NCBI RefSeq assembly: GCF_026013615.1
Contig: NZ_JAPDPI010000021.1
Span: forward strand, 1 to 64,000
Direction: 5' to 3'
DNA length: 64,000 nt
Origin: Plebeiibacterium marinum
GTDB lineage: Bacteria > Bacteroidota > Bacteroidia > Bacteroidales > Marinilabiliaceae
Numbering within the stretch: the first letter of the stretch is position 1; each line of letters begins with the position of its first letter. Shown here one piece after another: positions 51,780 through 61,077 of the stretch. The position numbers were made by a program, and so were the translations under genes. The notes under the pieces were generated by a model, which was given only the letters and a program-made list of their open reading frames with translations, made no database searches and was not told the DNA's origin.

Positions 51780-54008
51780 ATGAAATTATTTTATACCACA
51801 CTCTTGCTGTTTTGCTGCTTTCATTTTTCTTTTGGTAAAGAAGTTAAGGAAATTCTTCTTTTAAATTCATATCACACAGGTTTTAAATGGACCGATGACA
51901 TAACCCAAGGAGTACTTGATGCCATTGATGAAAAGGAAGACTACAGGCTATTTGTTGAATACATGGATTTCAAGCGTTTTCAAAACCAGGGATATTTTTA
52001 CGAATTAACCAATCTCTACAAATATAAATATGAAAACATCGACCTTGATGGAATAATCTGTTCTGATAATTATGCATTTCAATATGTGTTGGAAAAAGGA
52101 GATAGTATATGGAATAAAAGCATACCCATTACTGCATGTGGAGTGAACAATATTGACTTAATTCCTTTTGACACCACCCGAATCAATGTCATAAAAGAAG
52201 ATATTGATATTAAAACCACTCTTCAGCAAGCATTCATTTTGAATCCCAATACCGATACCATAATTGTCATATCTGACCAAACCTTATCCGGAAAAATTTT
52301 CCTTTCTCAATTTTTCGATGGCCTGAACGAATTCAATCCCAACATTCCCTTCCAAATTATCGATGGCACTGATTATGAAACAATAAAGACTAAATTAGAT
52401 GAATTGCCACATCACGAAAACAAGATGATCATACTACTAAGCCTATATTCCAACAATCATCAAGTACCCATTGAGATGAAACATCTGGGAACGCAACTGT
52501 TAAAAGATATTGATATTCCGATATATAGTTTTTGGGAATTTTTATTGGGCGATTTTATTGTTGGCGGACATCTTATATCATCATACGATCAAGGCTATGA
52601 AGCTGCCAAATCATTGCTTAACAGAATAAACAATCCGGAAAAGAAATCAAATCCCCTTACACCCACACAGTACAAACCCACATACGATTTTAACCTATTA
52701 AAAAAATATAACCTCAACTACAAACTCTTGCCCCCTAATACAGTCTTTACAAACAGGACTATCCCATTTTATGTAAAACACAAGAAAAAACTAATCTATT
52801 ACTTCTCTGCTCTTGCCCTTTTGATACTATTAAATTTCCATCTTATATCAAATATTATCAAAAGAAAAAAAATACAAAAAAGATTAACAGACAGCGAAAG
52901 AAGGCTGGAGATGGCACTTGAAAGTGCCAATGAGGGACTTTGGGATGTTTCATTAAACACAAACACAGTTGTTTTTAACCGTCGCTTTGCCAAACTATTA
53001 GGATACAAACACAAAAAAAACATCAGCGTTAACATTAAGGATTGGGAAAAATACGTATACGATAAAGATGTGGTTAAAATATATGCAAACTGGAAAAACT
53101 ACACAAAAGGAAGCACTCCATTATTTAAAACGGACATAAGGATTTATCAGAAAGACAATACCCTAAAGTGGTATTCTGTTCATGGAAAAATCACAGAAAC
53201 CGACACAAACAAGAAGCCTGTTCGCATCACCGGCGTATTAATGGATATTTCTGAACAAAAAGAATTTGAGAACCAATTAAAGAAAGCCAAAGAAAAAGCA
53301 GAAGAAAGCGATCGGTTGAAATCACGTTTTTTAGCAAATATGAGTCATGAAATACGAACTCCGATGAACGCCATTCTTGGTTTTTCCGATATCCTTCAAT
53401 CGCCGGAACTCAATATCCAGGAAAAAGATGAATACCTGGATCAGATTAAAACATCAGGAGAAAACCTGTTAAACATCATTAACGACATAGTTGATATATC
53501 AAAAATAGAATCAGACCAATTACAAATACGAAATGAAAAGTTCAATTTAAACTCTACCCTAAACCACGTAAAATATACAGCAGAAACAATTATCAAATCA
53601 AAAAACAAAAACATAAAATTTTGCCTTGACTACAACCTGCCTGAACTTTTGATATATTCTGATCCCTATAGACTGGAGCAAGTATTGTTAAACCTGATAT
53701 CCAACGCCATCAAGTTTACTCAAACCGGGGAAGTGAAACTAACTGTAGTACCCCTAAAAAACAACATTTTATTAATAACAGTAAAAGATACCGGAGAAGG
53801 AATTTCTCCGGAGGATATTAATATCATCTTTGAGAGGTTCAGACAAGCAGAAAAGACAACAAAACTCAATACCGGAACAGGACTAGGATTAGCAATAACA
53901 AAAAGTTTAGTGGAATTAATGGGTGGATTTATTACTGTAAAATCCAAACTTAACAAGGGTTCTGAATTTACCATATCACTTCCCGTTTTAAATAGCAACA
54001 ACAATTAG
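51780..54008 (+). CDS. Membrane sensor histidine kinase with ABC substrate-binding-like sensor domain
   Basis: A 742-aa sensor kinase. Signal peptide/first helix at 1-19 (ends FSFG), then a ~310-residue periplasmic domain like ABC-type substrate-binding proteins (EVKEILLLNSYHTGFKWTDDITQGVLDAI ... IVGGHLISSYDQGYEAA). A membrane helix lies at about 337-358, a PAS domain (about 375-495, WYSVHGKITETDTNKKPVRITGVLMDISEQKEF), and HisKA with phospho-acceptor His523 in MSHEIRTPMN. HATPase motifs are NLISNAIKFT, DTGEGI and GTGLGLAI. No receiver domain and no neighbouring response regulator, so the partner is elsewhere. Start: longer frames (from 51651) put 43 atypical residues before the signal peptide, so ATG 51780 is preferred. 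Ligand unknown. Confidence 0.9.
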   Translation: MKLFYTTLLLFCCFHFSFGKEVKEILLLNSYHTGFKWTDDITQGVLDAIDEKEDYRLFVEYMDFKRFQNQGYFYELTNLYKYKYENIDLDGIICSDNYAFQYVLEKGDSIWNKSIPITACGVNNIDLIPFDTTRINVIKEDIDIKTTLQQAFILNPNTDTIIVISDQTLSGKIFLSQFFDGLNEFNPNIPFQIIDGTDYETIKTKLDELPHHENKMIILLSLYSNNHQVPIEMKHLGTQLLKDIDIPIYSFWEFLLGDFIVGGHLISSYDQGYEAAKSLLNRINNPEKKSNPLTPTQYKPTYDFNLLKKYNLNYKLLPPNTVFTNRTIPFYVKHKKKLIYYFSALALLILLNFHLISNIIKRKKIQKRLTDSERRLEMALESANEGLWDVSLNTNTVVFNRRFAKLLGYKHKKNISVNIKDWEKYVYDKDVVKIYANWKNYTKGSTPLFKTDIRIYQKDNTLKWYSVHGKITETDTNKKPVRITGVLMDISEQKEFENQLKKAKEKAEESDRLKSRFLANMSHEIRTPMNAILGFSDILQSPELNIQEKDEYLDQIKTSGENLLNIINDIVDISKIESDQLQIRNEKFNLNSTLNHVKYTAETIIKSKNKNIKFCLDYNLPELLIYSDPYRLEQVLLNLISNAIKFTQTGEVKLTVVPLKNNILLITVKDTGEGISPEDINIIFERFRQAEKTTKLNTGTGLGLAITKSLVELMGGFITVKSKLNKGSEFTISLPVLNSNNN

Positions 54009-54045
54009 TATATTTGCTACCAGTTTAAAATTATAACATATACTT

Positions 54046-54756
54046 ATGCAATTATTTTTTGATACAGACTTTTCTGCTAAACAGCCCACTTTAAACCTTG
54101 AAGAATCAAAACATTGTATAAAAGTTTTAAGACATAGAAACGGTGATGAAATATCTGTATTAAATGGAAATGGTACCATATACACAGCCACTATAACCGA
54201 TGCTAACCCCAAAGCATGTAGATTGGAAATTACTGAAGAAAAAACAGAAGAAAAGAGACCGTTCAGAATTCACATGGCTGTAGCCCCTACTAAAAACATA
54301 GATAGGTTTGAATGGTTTTTAGAAAAAGCGACAGAAATTGGCATTGAAGAGATAACTCCTATAATTTGCGATCATTCTGAACGAAAAGTAATTAAACCTG
54401 AGCGGCTCAATAAAATCCTAGTGTCAGCAACAAAACAATCACTAAAACATTATCTACCACAGTTAAATGCTGTTACCTCATTTAAAGATTTTATTTCCAA
54501 CAACAAAAATACAAATTCAAACAAGTATATTGCACATTGCCAGAATCACCCTAAAACACTCCTCAAAAACAGCTACAAAAACAATGAGGATGTTCTTATC
54601 TTAATAGGCCCTGAAGGAGATTTCTCTATTGAAGAAATAAAAGAAGCCACAGAAAACAACTTTAACGAAATATCTTTAGGAAAGGCCCGGTTGCGCACAG
54701 AAACAGCTGCATTAATGGCTTGTGCAACAATCAATTTTATAAATCTAACCGATTAA
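54046..54756 (+). CDS. rsmE: 16S rRNA (uracil1498-N3)-methyltransferase
   Basis: A 236-aa SPOUT-fold methyltransferase that methylates U1498 of 16S rRNA using SAM. N-terminal PUA-like part (HCIKVLRHRNGDEISVLNGNGTIY), then MAVAPTKNIDRFEWFLEKATEIGIEEITPI, and the knot signature LIGPEGDFSIEEI ... ISLGKARLRTETAAL. Length and motifs normal. It follows the sensor kinase by 37 bp and ends directly against the convergent Rrf2 gene (no intervening base). Confidence 0.95.
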   Translation: MQLFFDTDFSAKQPTLNLEESKHCIKVLRHRNGDEISVLNGNGTIYTATITDANPKACRLEITEEKTEEKRPFRIHMAVAPTKNIDRFEWFLEKATEIGIEEITPIICDHSERKVIKPERLNKILVSATKQSLKHYLPQLNAVTSFKDFISNNKNTNSNKYIAHCQNHPKTLLKNSYKNNEDVLILIGPEGDFSIEEIKEATENNFNEISLGKARLRTETAALMACATINFINLTD

Positions 54757-55155
54757 TTACAAATAATCGGCTAAACTTCTGCCACGCAGATAATCACGAA
54801 ACTGACATGCCAACTCCTCTGCTATATCACCCATTATACATCTATCAAAAGGACATCTTTCTTTATCCCCCGGACAGCCCTGTACCTGAACAGGACCTTC
54901 GATAACCTCATATAAGTCAAGTAGTGAAATATCTTTAGGATCCATTTTTAATAAAAAACCTCCACTTGGTCCCCTATTTGATGATACAAAATTTTCCTTT
55001 GCCAAACGTTGAAATATCTTCGCTACATGATGTCTCGAACTTGAAATTTCCTCTGATATCTGGTTCACATTTAGCTTCACATCTGACTTCGCAATTAAGA
55101 TCATTCCATGTAACGCAATCGATGCAGCCTCTGAAAGTGTAATAATCTTTGACAT
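54757..55155 (-). CDS. Rrf2-family transcriptional regulator
   Basis: A 132-aa winged-helix regulator. KIITLSEAASIALHGMILIAKS and the HTH EEISSSRHHVAKIFQRLAKENFVSSNRGPSGGFLL are family-typical. Three cysteines in GCPGDKERCPFDRC match the spacing of Rrf2 proteins that bind an iron-sulfur cluster (IscR/NsrR type), so redox, NO or Fe-S status is the likely signal. Start: the frame could extend to 55233, but ATG 55155 gives the normal N-terminus (MSKIITLSEA). It is downstream of the PPi-phosphofructokinase gene, separated by a terminator. Confidence 0.88.
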   Translation of the reverse strand: MSKIITLSEAASIALHGMILIAKSDVKLNVNQISEEISSSRHHVAKIFQRLAKENFVSSNRGPSGGFLLKMDPKDISLLDLYEVIEGPVQVQGCPGDKERCPFDRCIMGDIAEELACQFRDYLRGRSLADYL

Positions 55156-55271
55156 TATGGTATATTGATAATTTAAATACTCTATAACCTGAATTGGTAC
55201 GAAAGTAATTATAAAATTCTGACAACAAAACAATAGAGCCTCATTTTTTTAAGCACCTTGTAACAATTCCA

Positions 55272-55308
55272 TAAAAAAAAGCCACAGCTAATCTTAACCG
55301 TGGCTTTT
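55272..55308 (-). terminator. Rho-independent terminator after PPi-phosphofructokinase
   Basis: AAAAGCCAC (55277-55285) pairs with GTGGCTTTT (55300-55308); on the minus strand a run of eight T follows. Confidence 0.88.
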
Positions 55309-55328
55309 ATATCTTAAACAGAAGTTTA

Positions 55329-56975
55329 CTATTTACTTTCCTCAACTAATGTTTTGGTTGGTAAATCACATACTTCGGTAGGACCAAAATACTGAATTGG
55401 ACCTGGATAAACATACTTTGTATTTAAAGCCCAATCATCACGTTTTGCACATAAAGCTTTAAATGGAGCCCCATCCAATTTTACAAGTGCTTTTTGAATC
55501 ACAGGCTTCATTTCTCCATGGCGACGTTCCATGTTCATCATCATAGTCACTGGCACTCCACCAGCAATCCACTTTTCTGCAGGGGCAGTTAAGTTTCTAA
55601 CAGACGACATATAACCTGTTTTCCCTTCAGCAATAAGAACTGATGCGGTATAACCCAAAGAATAACAGTAATCAGCATCAAAGTTAGAAGGAGCTGCACA
55701 TCGACCTTCATACCCAAAGAAATGACCTTGAGCTGCAAATTTACCTACATACTCACCAGCTTTTTTCATTTTCTTAAGCTTGGCTTTCACCATATCAATC
55801 AACAACTTTTCAGTTTCGATCATTGATACCTGAACATTACCATGTGGGTCACGATCAAGCATCAACTGATTAGCAATTGCATTTGGAAGGCTCTTAAATA
55901 CTTCAGCCATTTCTGCAGAAAGCTTCTCAACTAAATACTCTCTTTTTTCTTTGTTAGTTTCAAAGGCATTTACTTCTTCCTCATTATGAGCCAATAGGTC
56001 ATTTAATTCAGCAATTAATTTTTTCATTGCTGGAATAAATTCAACCAATCCCTCTGGAATCAATACTGTACCAAAATTTTCTCCATTTGCAGCACGAGCA
56101 GCAACTTTATTAGCTATATCACTTACCACTTCATCCAAAGTCATGCTTTTAGCTTCAACCTCTTCTGAAATAATTGTAATATTAGGTTGAGTTTGAAGAG
56201 CACATTCCAATGCAATATGAGAAGCAGAACGTCCCATCAACTTAATAAAGTGCCAATATTTTTTAGCAGAGTTGGCATCACGCTGAATATTACCAATCAA
56301 TTCACTGTAAACCTTACAAGCTGTATCAAAACCAAATGAAGTTTCAATCATTTCGTTTTTAAGGTCACCATCAATAGTTTTAGGACAACCAATAACCTGT
56401 ACTCCTGCATCTTTTTGCTTATAATATTCTGCTAATACACAAGCATTAGTATTAGAGTCATCTCCTCCAATTATAACTAGTGCATTTATTCCCAAAGCTT
56501 TACAATTCTCCAATCCCTTATCAAATTGCTCTACTTCTTCTAATTTTGTTCTACCAGAACCAATAATATCAAAACCACCGGTATTTCTGTAATGATCAAT
56601 GATATCATCAGTTAACTCCTGATAGTTATTATCAACCAATCCGCCAGGACCACCAAGGAATCCATATACCTTGTTAGCAGGATTTAACTTTTTTAATCCA
56701 TCGTAGATTCCGGAAATAACATTATGACCACCAGGGGCCTGACCACCAGAAAGAATTAAACCTACACTAATAGCTTTATCTGTAGCACCAGACTCTCCTT
56801 CTTCGAAAGTTAGTACAGGCATTCCATAAGTGTTAGGGAAAAGTTTTTCAATGTCAGCCTGATCTGCCACTGATTCTGTTTTCTTTCCTTCAACAATTTT
56901 TACAGAGCCTTTTAATGCTGCTGGTAACTTTGGAGAATAACTCTCCCTTGCGATTTGAAGTGGACTTTTAATCAT
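55329..56975 (-). CDS. pfp: Diphosphate-dependent phosphofructokinase (long PfpB type)
   Basis: A 548-aa enzyme interconverting fructose 6-phosphate and fructose 1,6-bisphosphate with PPi/Pi, usable in glycolysis and gluconeogenesis. [18 protein letters not shown] is the N-terminal phosphate site. GGDDS (Asp172-Asp173) and PKTIDGD (Lys199) carry the Asp/Lys pair that marks PPi instead of ATP use. [15 protein letters not shown] and [13 protein letters not shown] are typical of the plant-beta/long bacterial group. The ATG at 56975 is preferred over a TTG at 56984. Divergent from a second phosphofructokinase gene. Confidence 0.95.
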   Translation of the reverse strand: MIKSPLQIARESYSPKLPAALKGSVKIVEGKKTESVADQADIEKLFPNTYGMPVLTFEEGESGATDKAISVGLILSGGQAPGGHNVISGIYDGLKKLNPANKVYGFLGGPGGLVDNNYQELTDDIIDHYRNTGGFDIIGSGRTKLEEVEQFDKGLENCKALGINALVIIGGDDSNTNACVLAEYYKQKDAGVQVIGCPKTIDGDLKNEMIETSFGFDTACKVYSELIGNIQRDANSAKKYWHFIKLMGRSASHIALECALQTQPNITIISEEVEAKSMTLDEVVSDIANKVAARAANGENFGTVLIPEGLVEFIPAMKKLIAELNDLLAHNEEEVNAFETNKEKREYLVEKLSAEMAEVFKSLPNAIANQLMLDRDPHGNVQVSMIETEKLLIDMVKAKLKKMKKAGEYVGKFAAQGHFFGYEGRCAAPSNFDADYCYSLGYTASVLIAEGKTGYMSSVRNLTAPAEKWIAGGVPVTMMMNMERRHGEMKPVIQKALVKLDGAPFKALCAKRDDWALNTKYVYPGPIQYFGPTEVCDLPTKTLVEESK

Positions 56976-56984
56976 CTTATCCAA

Positions 56985-57377
56985 ATATTTATAAATAGTT
57001 TTTAGAAAAATTCAATTGAATAAAAGCATCTAACAATAAACCATCAAACCTATATTAATCAATTCCATCACTTTTGAATGATCCAAATTTAGTCTGCTTT
57101 AAAAGCTGCAAAATTGTTTATATTTTTTCAAATTCGAAAAAAAATGCTCTAATTATTTACAATTTAACACTTATTTAAACTCATTATCTGTTAACCCTAA
57201 TCCTTATTTATAACTTGACACACACCTCAATATTTGCAATAATCAATTTTACCATTCTATGTATCGAAATATTTAAACTAAATGTTTATATTTAATAAAC
57301 TCATTTACAAAGCTTTTAAATACACCATACGCATATTAGTAAATTAAAATACAAAACCCTTAAATTTTTTTACACTG
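56985..57377. other. 393-bp AT-rich divergent promoter region
   Basis: No gene. CAAATTTA at 57084-57091 reads TAAATTTG on the minus strand, a -7 box candidate for the long phosphofructokinase gene, with a TTG 17 bp upstream (shorter than usual). No clear box for the plus-strand gene was found. Very AT-rich; nothing else stands out. Confidence 0.55.
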
Positions 57378-58592
57378 ATGAACAATAAAAAATTAACCAT
57401 TGGTATTTTAACAGGAGGCGGAGATGTTCCTGGATTAAACCCGGCAATCAGGGCCATTACACTCAGAGCCATAAGAGAAGGTTATGAAGTTATCGGGATT
57501 AAAAACGGCTGGAAAGGTGTAATAAGCATTGACAGATCTAAACCACTTGAAGATCAGGAATATTGCATTCCCTTAAAAGAAATTACGGTCAACAGGATAG
57601 GTCGCACAGGAGGAACATTTTTGCATTCCAGCAGAACAAAAGCCACTAAAGTTGCTCAAAGACACCTGCCAGACCACCTCAAACACCTATACAAAGACGA
57701 ATATAATGATTTAACAGATGAAGCAGTTGCTAACTTAAAACACGTCGGGATAGACTATTTAATTCCTATTGGTGGAGATGATACATTAAGTTACGCAGTC
57801 CGGTTACATAAAGAGGGAATAAAGGTCATTGGTATCCCCAAAACCATGGACGGAGATGTTCCCGGAACTGAATATTGCATAGGATTTAGCACCTGCATTA
57901 CACGAACCATTGAACTAACTCATGCATTACGAACCTGTGCCGGTTCACACGAAAGATTTTTAGTACTCGAAGTCTTCGGCAGAAATGCAGGGTTCTCTGC
58001 CCTTCTACCCACTATAGGTGGAGCTGCAGACAGGTGTGTAATACCCGAATATTCAATAAACACAGAACACTTAACTGCATTAATGGTAGAAGACCGAATA
58101 AACAATCCCAGCAATTATTCTGTGGTTTTAGTTTCAGAAGGCGCTACATATGATGGACAAGATATTATTTATTCCGACGCAGAAACCGATGCCTTTGGTC
58201 ACAAAAAGTTAGGAGGTATTGGAGAACAAATAGGTAAAGAATTAAAAAAGCATTCGCCAAAATTCAACGGTGGCAGAGAAATAAATATCATTAACCAAAA
58301 ACTTGGATATCTGGTACGATCAGGCCAACCTGACGCACTTGATTCAATCATCCCTACAACCTATGGAAACATGGCTTTAGACTTAATAAAAAAAGGAGAG
58401 TCTGGTCATATGGTTTGCGTTAAAAACGGAAAATTTGATTATGTATCCATTGAAGCAGTAAAGAAAGATACAAAGGGAGAAAGCATAAAGAAGGTAAACG
58501 TAGCCAAATTTTACGACACCAACAGGTACCGTCCTATATTTCAAAACATCATCGGAGATCCAATGATGTTTCTAACCACTGATTTTACATGA
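57378..58592 (+). CDS. 6-phosphofructokinase of the GGDD/PKT (PPi-type) class
   Basis: A 404-aa phosphofructokinase. IGILTGGGDVPGLNPAIRAI is the phosphate-binding start. In the two positions that decide the phosphoryl donor it has Asp135 (in GGDDT; ATP enzymes have Gly) and Lys155 (in PKTMDGD; ATP enzymes have Gly). By those rules it should use PPi, although database labels for this group often say ATP-dependent. EVFGRNAGFSALLPTIGGAADRCVIPE and GYLVRSGQPDALD are intact. Divergent from pfp, followed by a strong terminator. Two PPi-type enzymes side by side may differ in direction, donor or regulation. Confidence 0.88.
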   Translation: MNNKKLTIGILTGGGDVPGLNPAIRAITLRAIREGYEVIGIKNGWKGVISIDRSKPLEDQEYCIPLKEITVNRIGRTGGTFLHSSRTKATKVAQRHLPDHLKHLYKDEYNDLTDEAVANLKHVGIDYLIPIGGDDTLSYAVRLHKEGIKVIGIPKTMDGDVPGTEYCIGFSTCITRTIELTHALRTCAGSHERFLVLEVFGRNAGFSALLPTIGGAADRCVIPEYSINTEHLTALMVEDRINNPSNYSVVLVSEGATYDGQDIIYSDAETDAFGHKKLGGIGEQIGKELKKHSPKFNGGREINIINQKLGYLVRSGQPDALDSIIPTTYGNMALDLIKKGESGHMVCVKNGKFDYVSIEAVKKDTKGESIKKVNVAKFYDTNRYRPIFQNIIGDPMMFLTTDFT

Positions 58593-58602
58593 TTATTTTC
58601 CT

Positions 58603-58637
58603 AAAAAAGCCTGAAGAAAACATTTCAGGCTTTTTTT
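58603..58637 (+). terminator. Rho-independent terminator after 404-aa phosphofructokinase
   Basis: AAAAAAGCCTGAA (58603-58615) pairs with TTCAGGCTTTTTT (58624-58636), 8-nt loop, then T. Confidence 0.95.
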
Positions 58638-58645
58638 AATATTTA

Positions 58646-58675
58646 TTGGTTTTAAACCTTATAATTTTATCTTTG
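58646..58675 (+). promoter_or_regulatory. Bacteroidota promoter for GT2 gene
   Basis: TTG (58646-58648), 19 bp, TATCTTTG (58668-58675): full match to the TTG-N19-21-TAnnTTTG consensus. Transcription would start near 58682, 15 nt before the ATG. Confidence 0.75.
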
Positions 58676-58696
58676 CCACAAAGATATTTAGTATAA

Positions 58697-59683
58697 ATGC
58701 CCAAGTTCTCAGTAATAATCCCGGTATACAATCGACCTCAGGAAGTTGATGAGTTACTTCATTCCTTATCTGAAGTAAACTACACGGACTTTGAAGTCAT
58801 TATTATAGAAGATGGCTCCCATTTACAATCTGAAGATATTTGTAATGGATACAAGAAAAATCTTGACATACATTACCATTACCAAAAAAACTCAGGCCCA
58901 GGTCCTGCCCGAAATGAAGGAGCAAAACATGCAACAGGAGATATACTTATATTTTTTGACTCCGATTGTTTAATTCCTGAAAATTATTTTACAGTAGTTG
59001 AAAAGAGTTTTGTTGATTCCGATTGTTACGGAGGCCCGGATAGAGCACATGAATCCTTTAACAATATCCAAAAAGCCATCAATTACTCCATGACATCCAT
59101 ATTAACCACAGGAGGGATTCGGGGGGGCAACAAAAAAATGGACAAATTTTATCCACGAAGCTTTAATCTTGGGATAAAGAAACAAGTTTTTATGGAACTA
59201 AAAGGTTTTAAAAAGTTAAGGTTTGGCGAAGACCTTGATTTTAGTATGAGATTGATAGAAAAGGGCCATACATCAATACTTATAGAAGATGCATGGGTAT
59301 TCCATAAACGACGCAACAATTTCAAATCATTTTTCAAACAAGTATACAACTCCGGAATTGCCCGGATCAATCTAAATTTCAGACATCCAGGAACAATCAA
59401 GATGGTACATTGGATACCGGCTATATTCACAATAGCATATCCTGTATGGATCATTATTTCATTGCTAGTCCCAAATACAGGCTGGCTTTTACTTATACCC
59501 CCAATAGCTTTTTTAACACATGCTTTATTTACTATTAAAGAAGTAATTCCATCTTTTTTAGCAACTATTACATCCTTTACTCAGATTTTCGGCTATGGAT
59601 CAGGCTTCTTAAGTGCATTTATAAAAAGAAACCTCTTAAAGCAAGGTGAATTTAATGCATTCGAAGAAAACTTTTATCAATAG
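58697..59683 (+). CDS. Family 2 glycosyltransferase with C-terminal membrane segments
   Basis: A 328-aa enzyme. GT-A motifs: FSVIIPVYNRPQEV, VIIEDGSHLQSED, GPARNEGAKHATGDILIFFDSDCLIPE (DSD metal site), and GEDLDFSMRLIEKG (the xED acid/base region) followed by WVFHKRRNNF. Two to three hydrophobic segments sit at about 240-300. It probably adds a sugar to a cell-surface polysaccharide or lipid from the cytoplasmic side. No other polysaccharide genes are adjacent; it stands alone behind its own promoter. Donor and acceptor unknown. Confidence 0.87.
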   Translation: MPKFSVIIPVYNRPQEVDELLHSLSEVNYTDFEVIIIEDGSHLQSEDICNGYKKNLDIHYHYQKNSGPGPARNEGAKHATGDILIFFDSDCLIPENYFTVVEKSFVDSDCYGGPDRAHESFNNIQKAINYSMTSILTTGGIRGGNKKMDKFYPRSFNLGIKKQVFMELKGFKKLRFGEDLDFSMRLIEKGHTSILIEDAWVFHKRRNNFKSFFKQVYNSGIARINLNFRHPGTIKMVHWIPAIFTIAYPVWIIISLLVPNTGWLLLIPPIAFLTHALFTIKEVIPSFLATITSFTQIFGYGSGFLSAFIKRNLLKQGEFNAFEENFYQ

Positions 59684-59893
59684 CTAATTAAAGTTGTAAC
59701 GCTGTAATCTGGAATCATCAGTTAACGATTGATCATTTCCTCTTAAATGTTTAATAATATTACCCATTACTTTTTTGGAAGGAGACAATCTTTCATCCTC
59801 AAAAACGGAATCCGGTAATTCATCAAATAAATCCAAAAGGGATAAGCTATATTCTTCAATCGTTTTAATGTTTTGAGTAAAATTTAAGTTCAT
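59684..59893 (-). CDS. Small protein downstream of ECF sigma factor (69 aa)
   Basis: Not a named family I recognise. From the ATG at 59893 it is MNLNFTQNIKTIEEYSLSLLDLFDELPDSVFEDERLS, then a basic helix (SPSKKVMGNIIKHLRG) and a polar end (RLQRYNFN). It is soluble, acidic in the first half and basic in the second. A longer frame to 59941 would add a hydrophobic N-terminus but uses less natural starts; ATG 59899 is also possible. It starts 63 bp after the sigma gene in the same direction, so it may be a small regulator of that sigma factor or a simple passenger. Confidence 0.6.
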   Translation of the reverse strand: MNLNFTQNIKTIEEYSLSLLDLFDELPDSVFEDERLSPSKKVMGNIIKHLRGNDQSLTDDSRLQRYNFN

Positions 59894-59956
59894 AGGCATT
59901 AAAATTATAATGTAATAACAAAATAAAAACGCCATAAACATTAAAATATTGTAAGA

Positions 59957-60547
59957 CTAAAGTGTTAATGACAGATTTTTTTCTTCCATCATATTACGCA
60001 TATTGATTAAAGCATACCGCATGCGTCCCAATGCCGTATTAATACTAACCCCTGTCTCCTCTGCTATTTCCTTAAAACTCAACCCCATAAAATGACGCAT
60101 CTGAACCACTTGCTTCTGATTATCAGGTAAATAATCAACCAAGTCACCCACTTCTTTTAATATTTGAGAAAAAACTAACTTATCTTCTATATTTGAATCT
60201 GAATATTTAGGGGAGTTAAGCAGATCATAATCATTGGAATCATTTGAAACCACCTGCATATTCTTTTGCTTACGATAATAATCGATGATTAAATTATGGG
60301 ATATACGCATTACCCATGAGGCAAACCTACCATTTTCAGTATATCTTCCCAACTTTAAATTTGTAATTACCTTAACAAAGGTATCCTGAAAAATATCTTC
60401 GGCAAGTTCCTGATTCTTAACCATCATTAATATATATGAGTATATTCTGTTCTTGTGTCTTTCTATAAGAAATTGCAAACTACCCTCATCTCCTGATATG
60501 AACATTTTAATTAGCTCATCTTCAGAAAGTAATGTTAATCTATTCAT
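59957..60547 (-). CDS. ECF-type RNA polymerase sigma factor
   Basis: A 196-aa sigma-70-family factor. Region 2: FLIERHKNRIYSYILMMVKNQELAEDIFQDTFVKVI and FASWVMRISHNLIIDYYRKQK. Region 4: LPDNQKQVVQMRHFMGLSFKEIAEETGVSINTALGRMRYALINMR. No membrane anti-sigma gene follows; only a small soluble protein does. This arrangement resembles a housekeeping ECF group found in Bacteroidota rather than a FecI/SusD-type factor. The upstream spacer is very AT-rich. Targets unknown. Confidence 0.9.
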   Translation of the reverse strand: MNRLTLLSEDELIKMFISGDEGSLQFLIERHKNRIYSYILMMVKNQELAEDIFQDTFVKVITNLKLGRYTENGRFASWVMRISHNLIIDYYRKQKNMQVVSNDSNDYDLLNSPKYSDSNIEDKLVFSQILKEVGDLVDYLPDNQKQVVQMRHFMGLSFKEIAEETGVSINTALGRMRYALINMRNMMEEKNLSLTL

Positions 60548-61077
60548 GTCTCCTTCTTTTATATACTAAAGAGTAAACATATTTCCTATAGGCACAATAT
60601 TTTAATGATGTTAAACGTAAGATTTTATTATTTTGCAAAAAACTAAAAAAAAGTATAATATCCAATCATTTTAAAGTTTTTATTTTTAAATACTCAACAA
60701 CTATTTACTTTATACCCCTTAGTTCAAATTAATTATTCTCTTTGTTAGCTGTATTAAAAAAAAGAACTATAATTTTCATTTAGCAACCAAATCTCACAAC
60801 CGCATCGTTTTTAAGCATTACCCCCACATTTACACACCCCTCTCCAATATTATAGATATAATAACGAACACAAACCCCATATTATCACATCCTCTTTATA
60901 ATATTTTATAATATTTTACACAAACACCCCAAAATACTTACATTTACAAATAATAAGTAAAATATTGTTTTTTGTAATAATTTGACATTTTACATTGCCA
61001 ATAAATATTAATTAATTACTTTTACACCTCAATTAATAATAAATCACAATAAAATATATCCAAAAGACAAAAAATTT
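60548..61077. other. 530-bp very AT-rich divergent spacer
   Basis: No gene, RNA or clean promoter recognised. Contains a 10-bp tandem TTTATAATAT x2 (60896-60915). It must hold the promoters of the sigma gene and of asnB, but no full TAnnTTTG match at a sensible distance was found. Confidence 0.5.
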
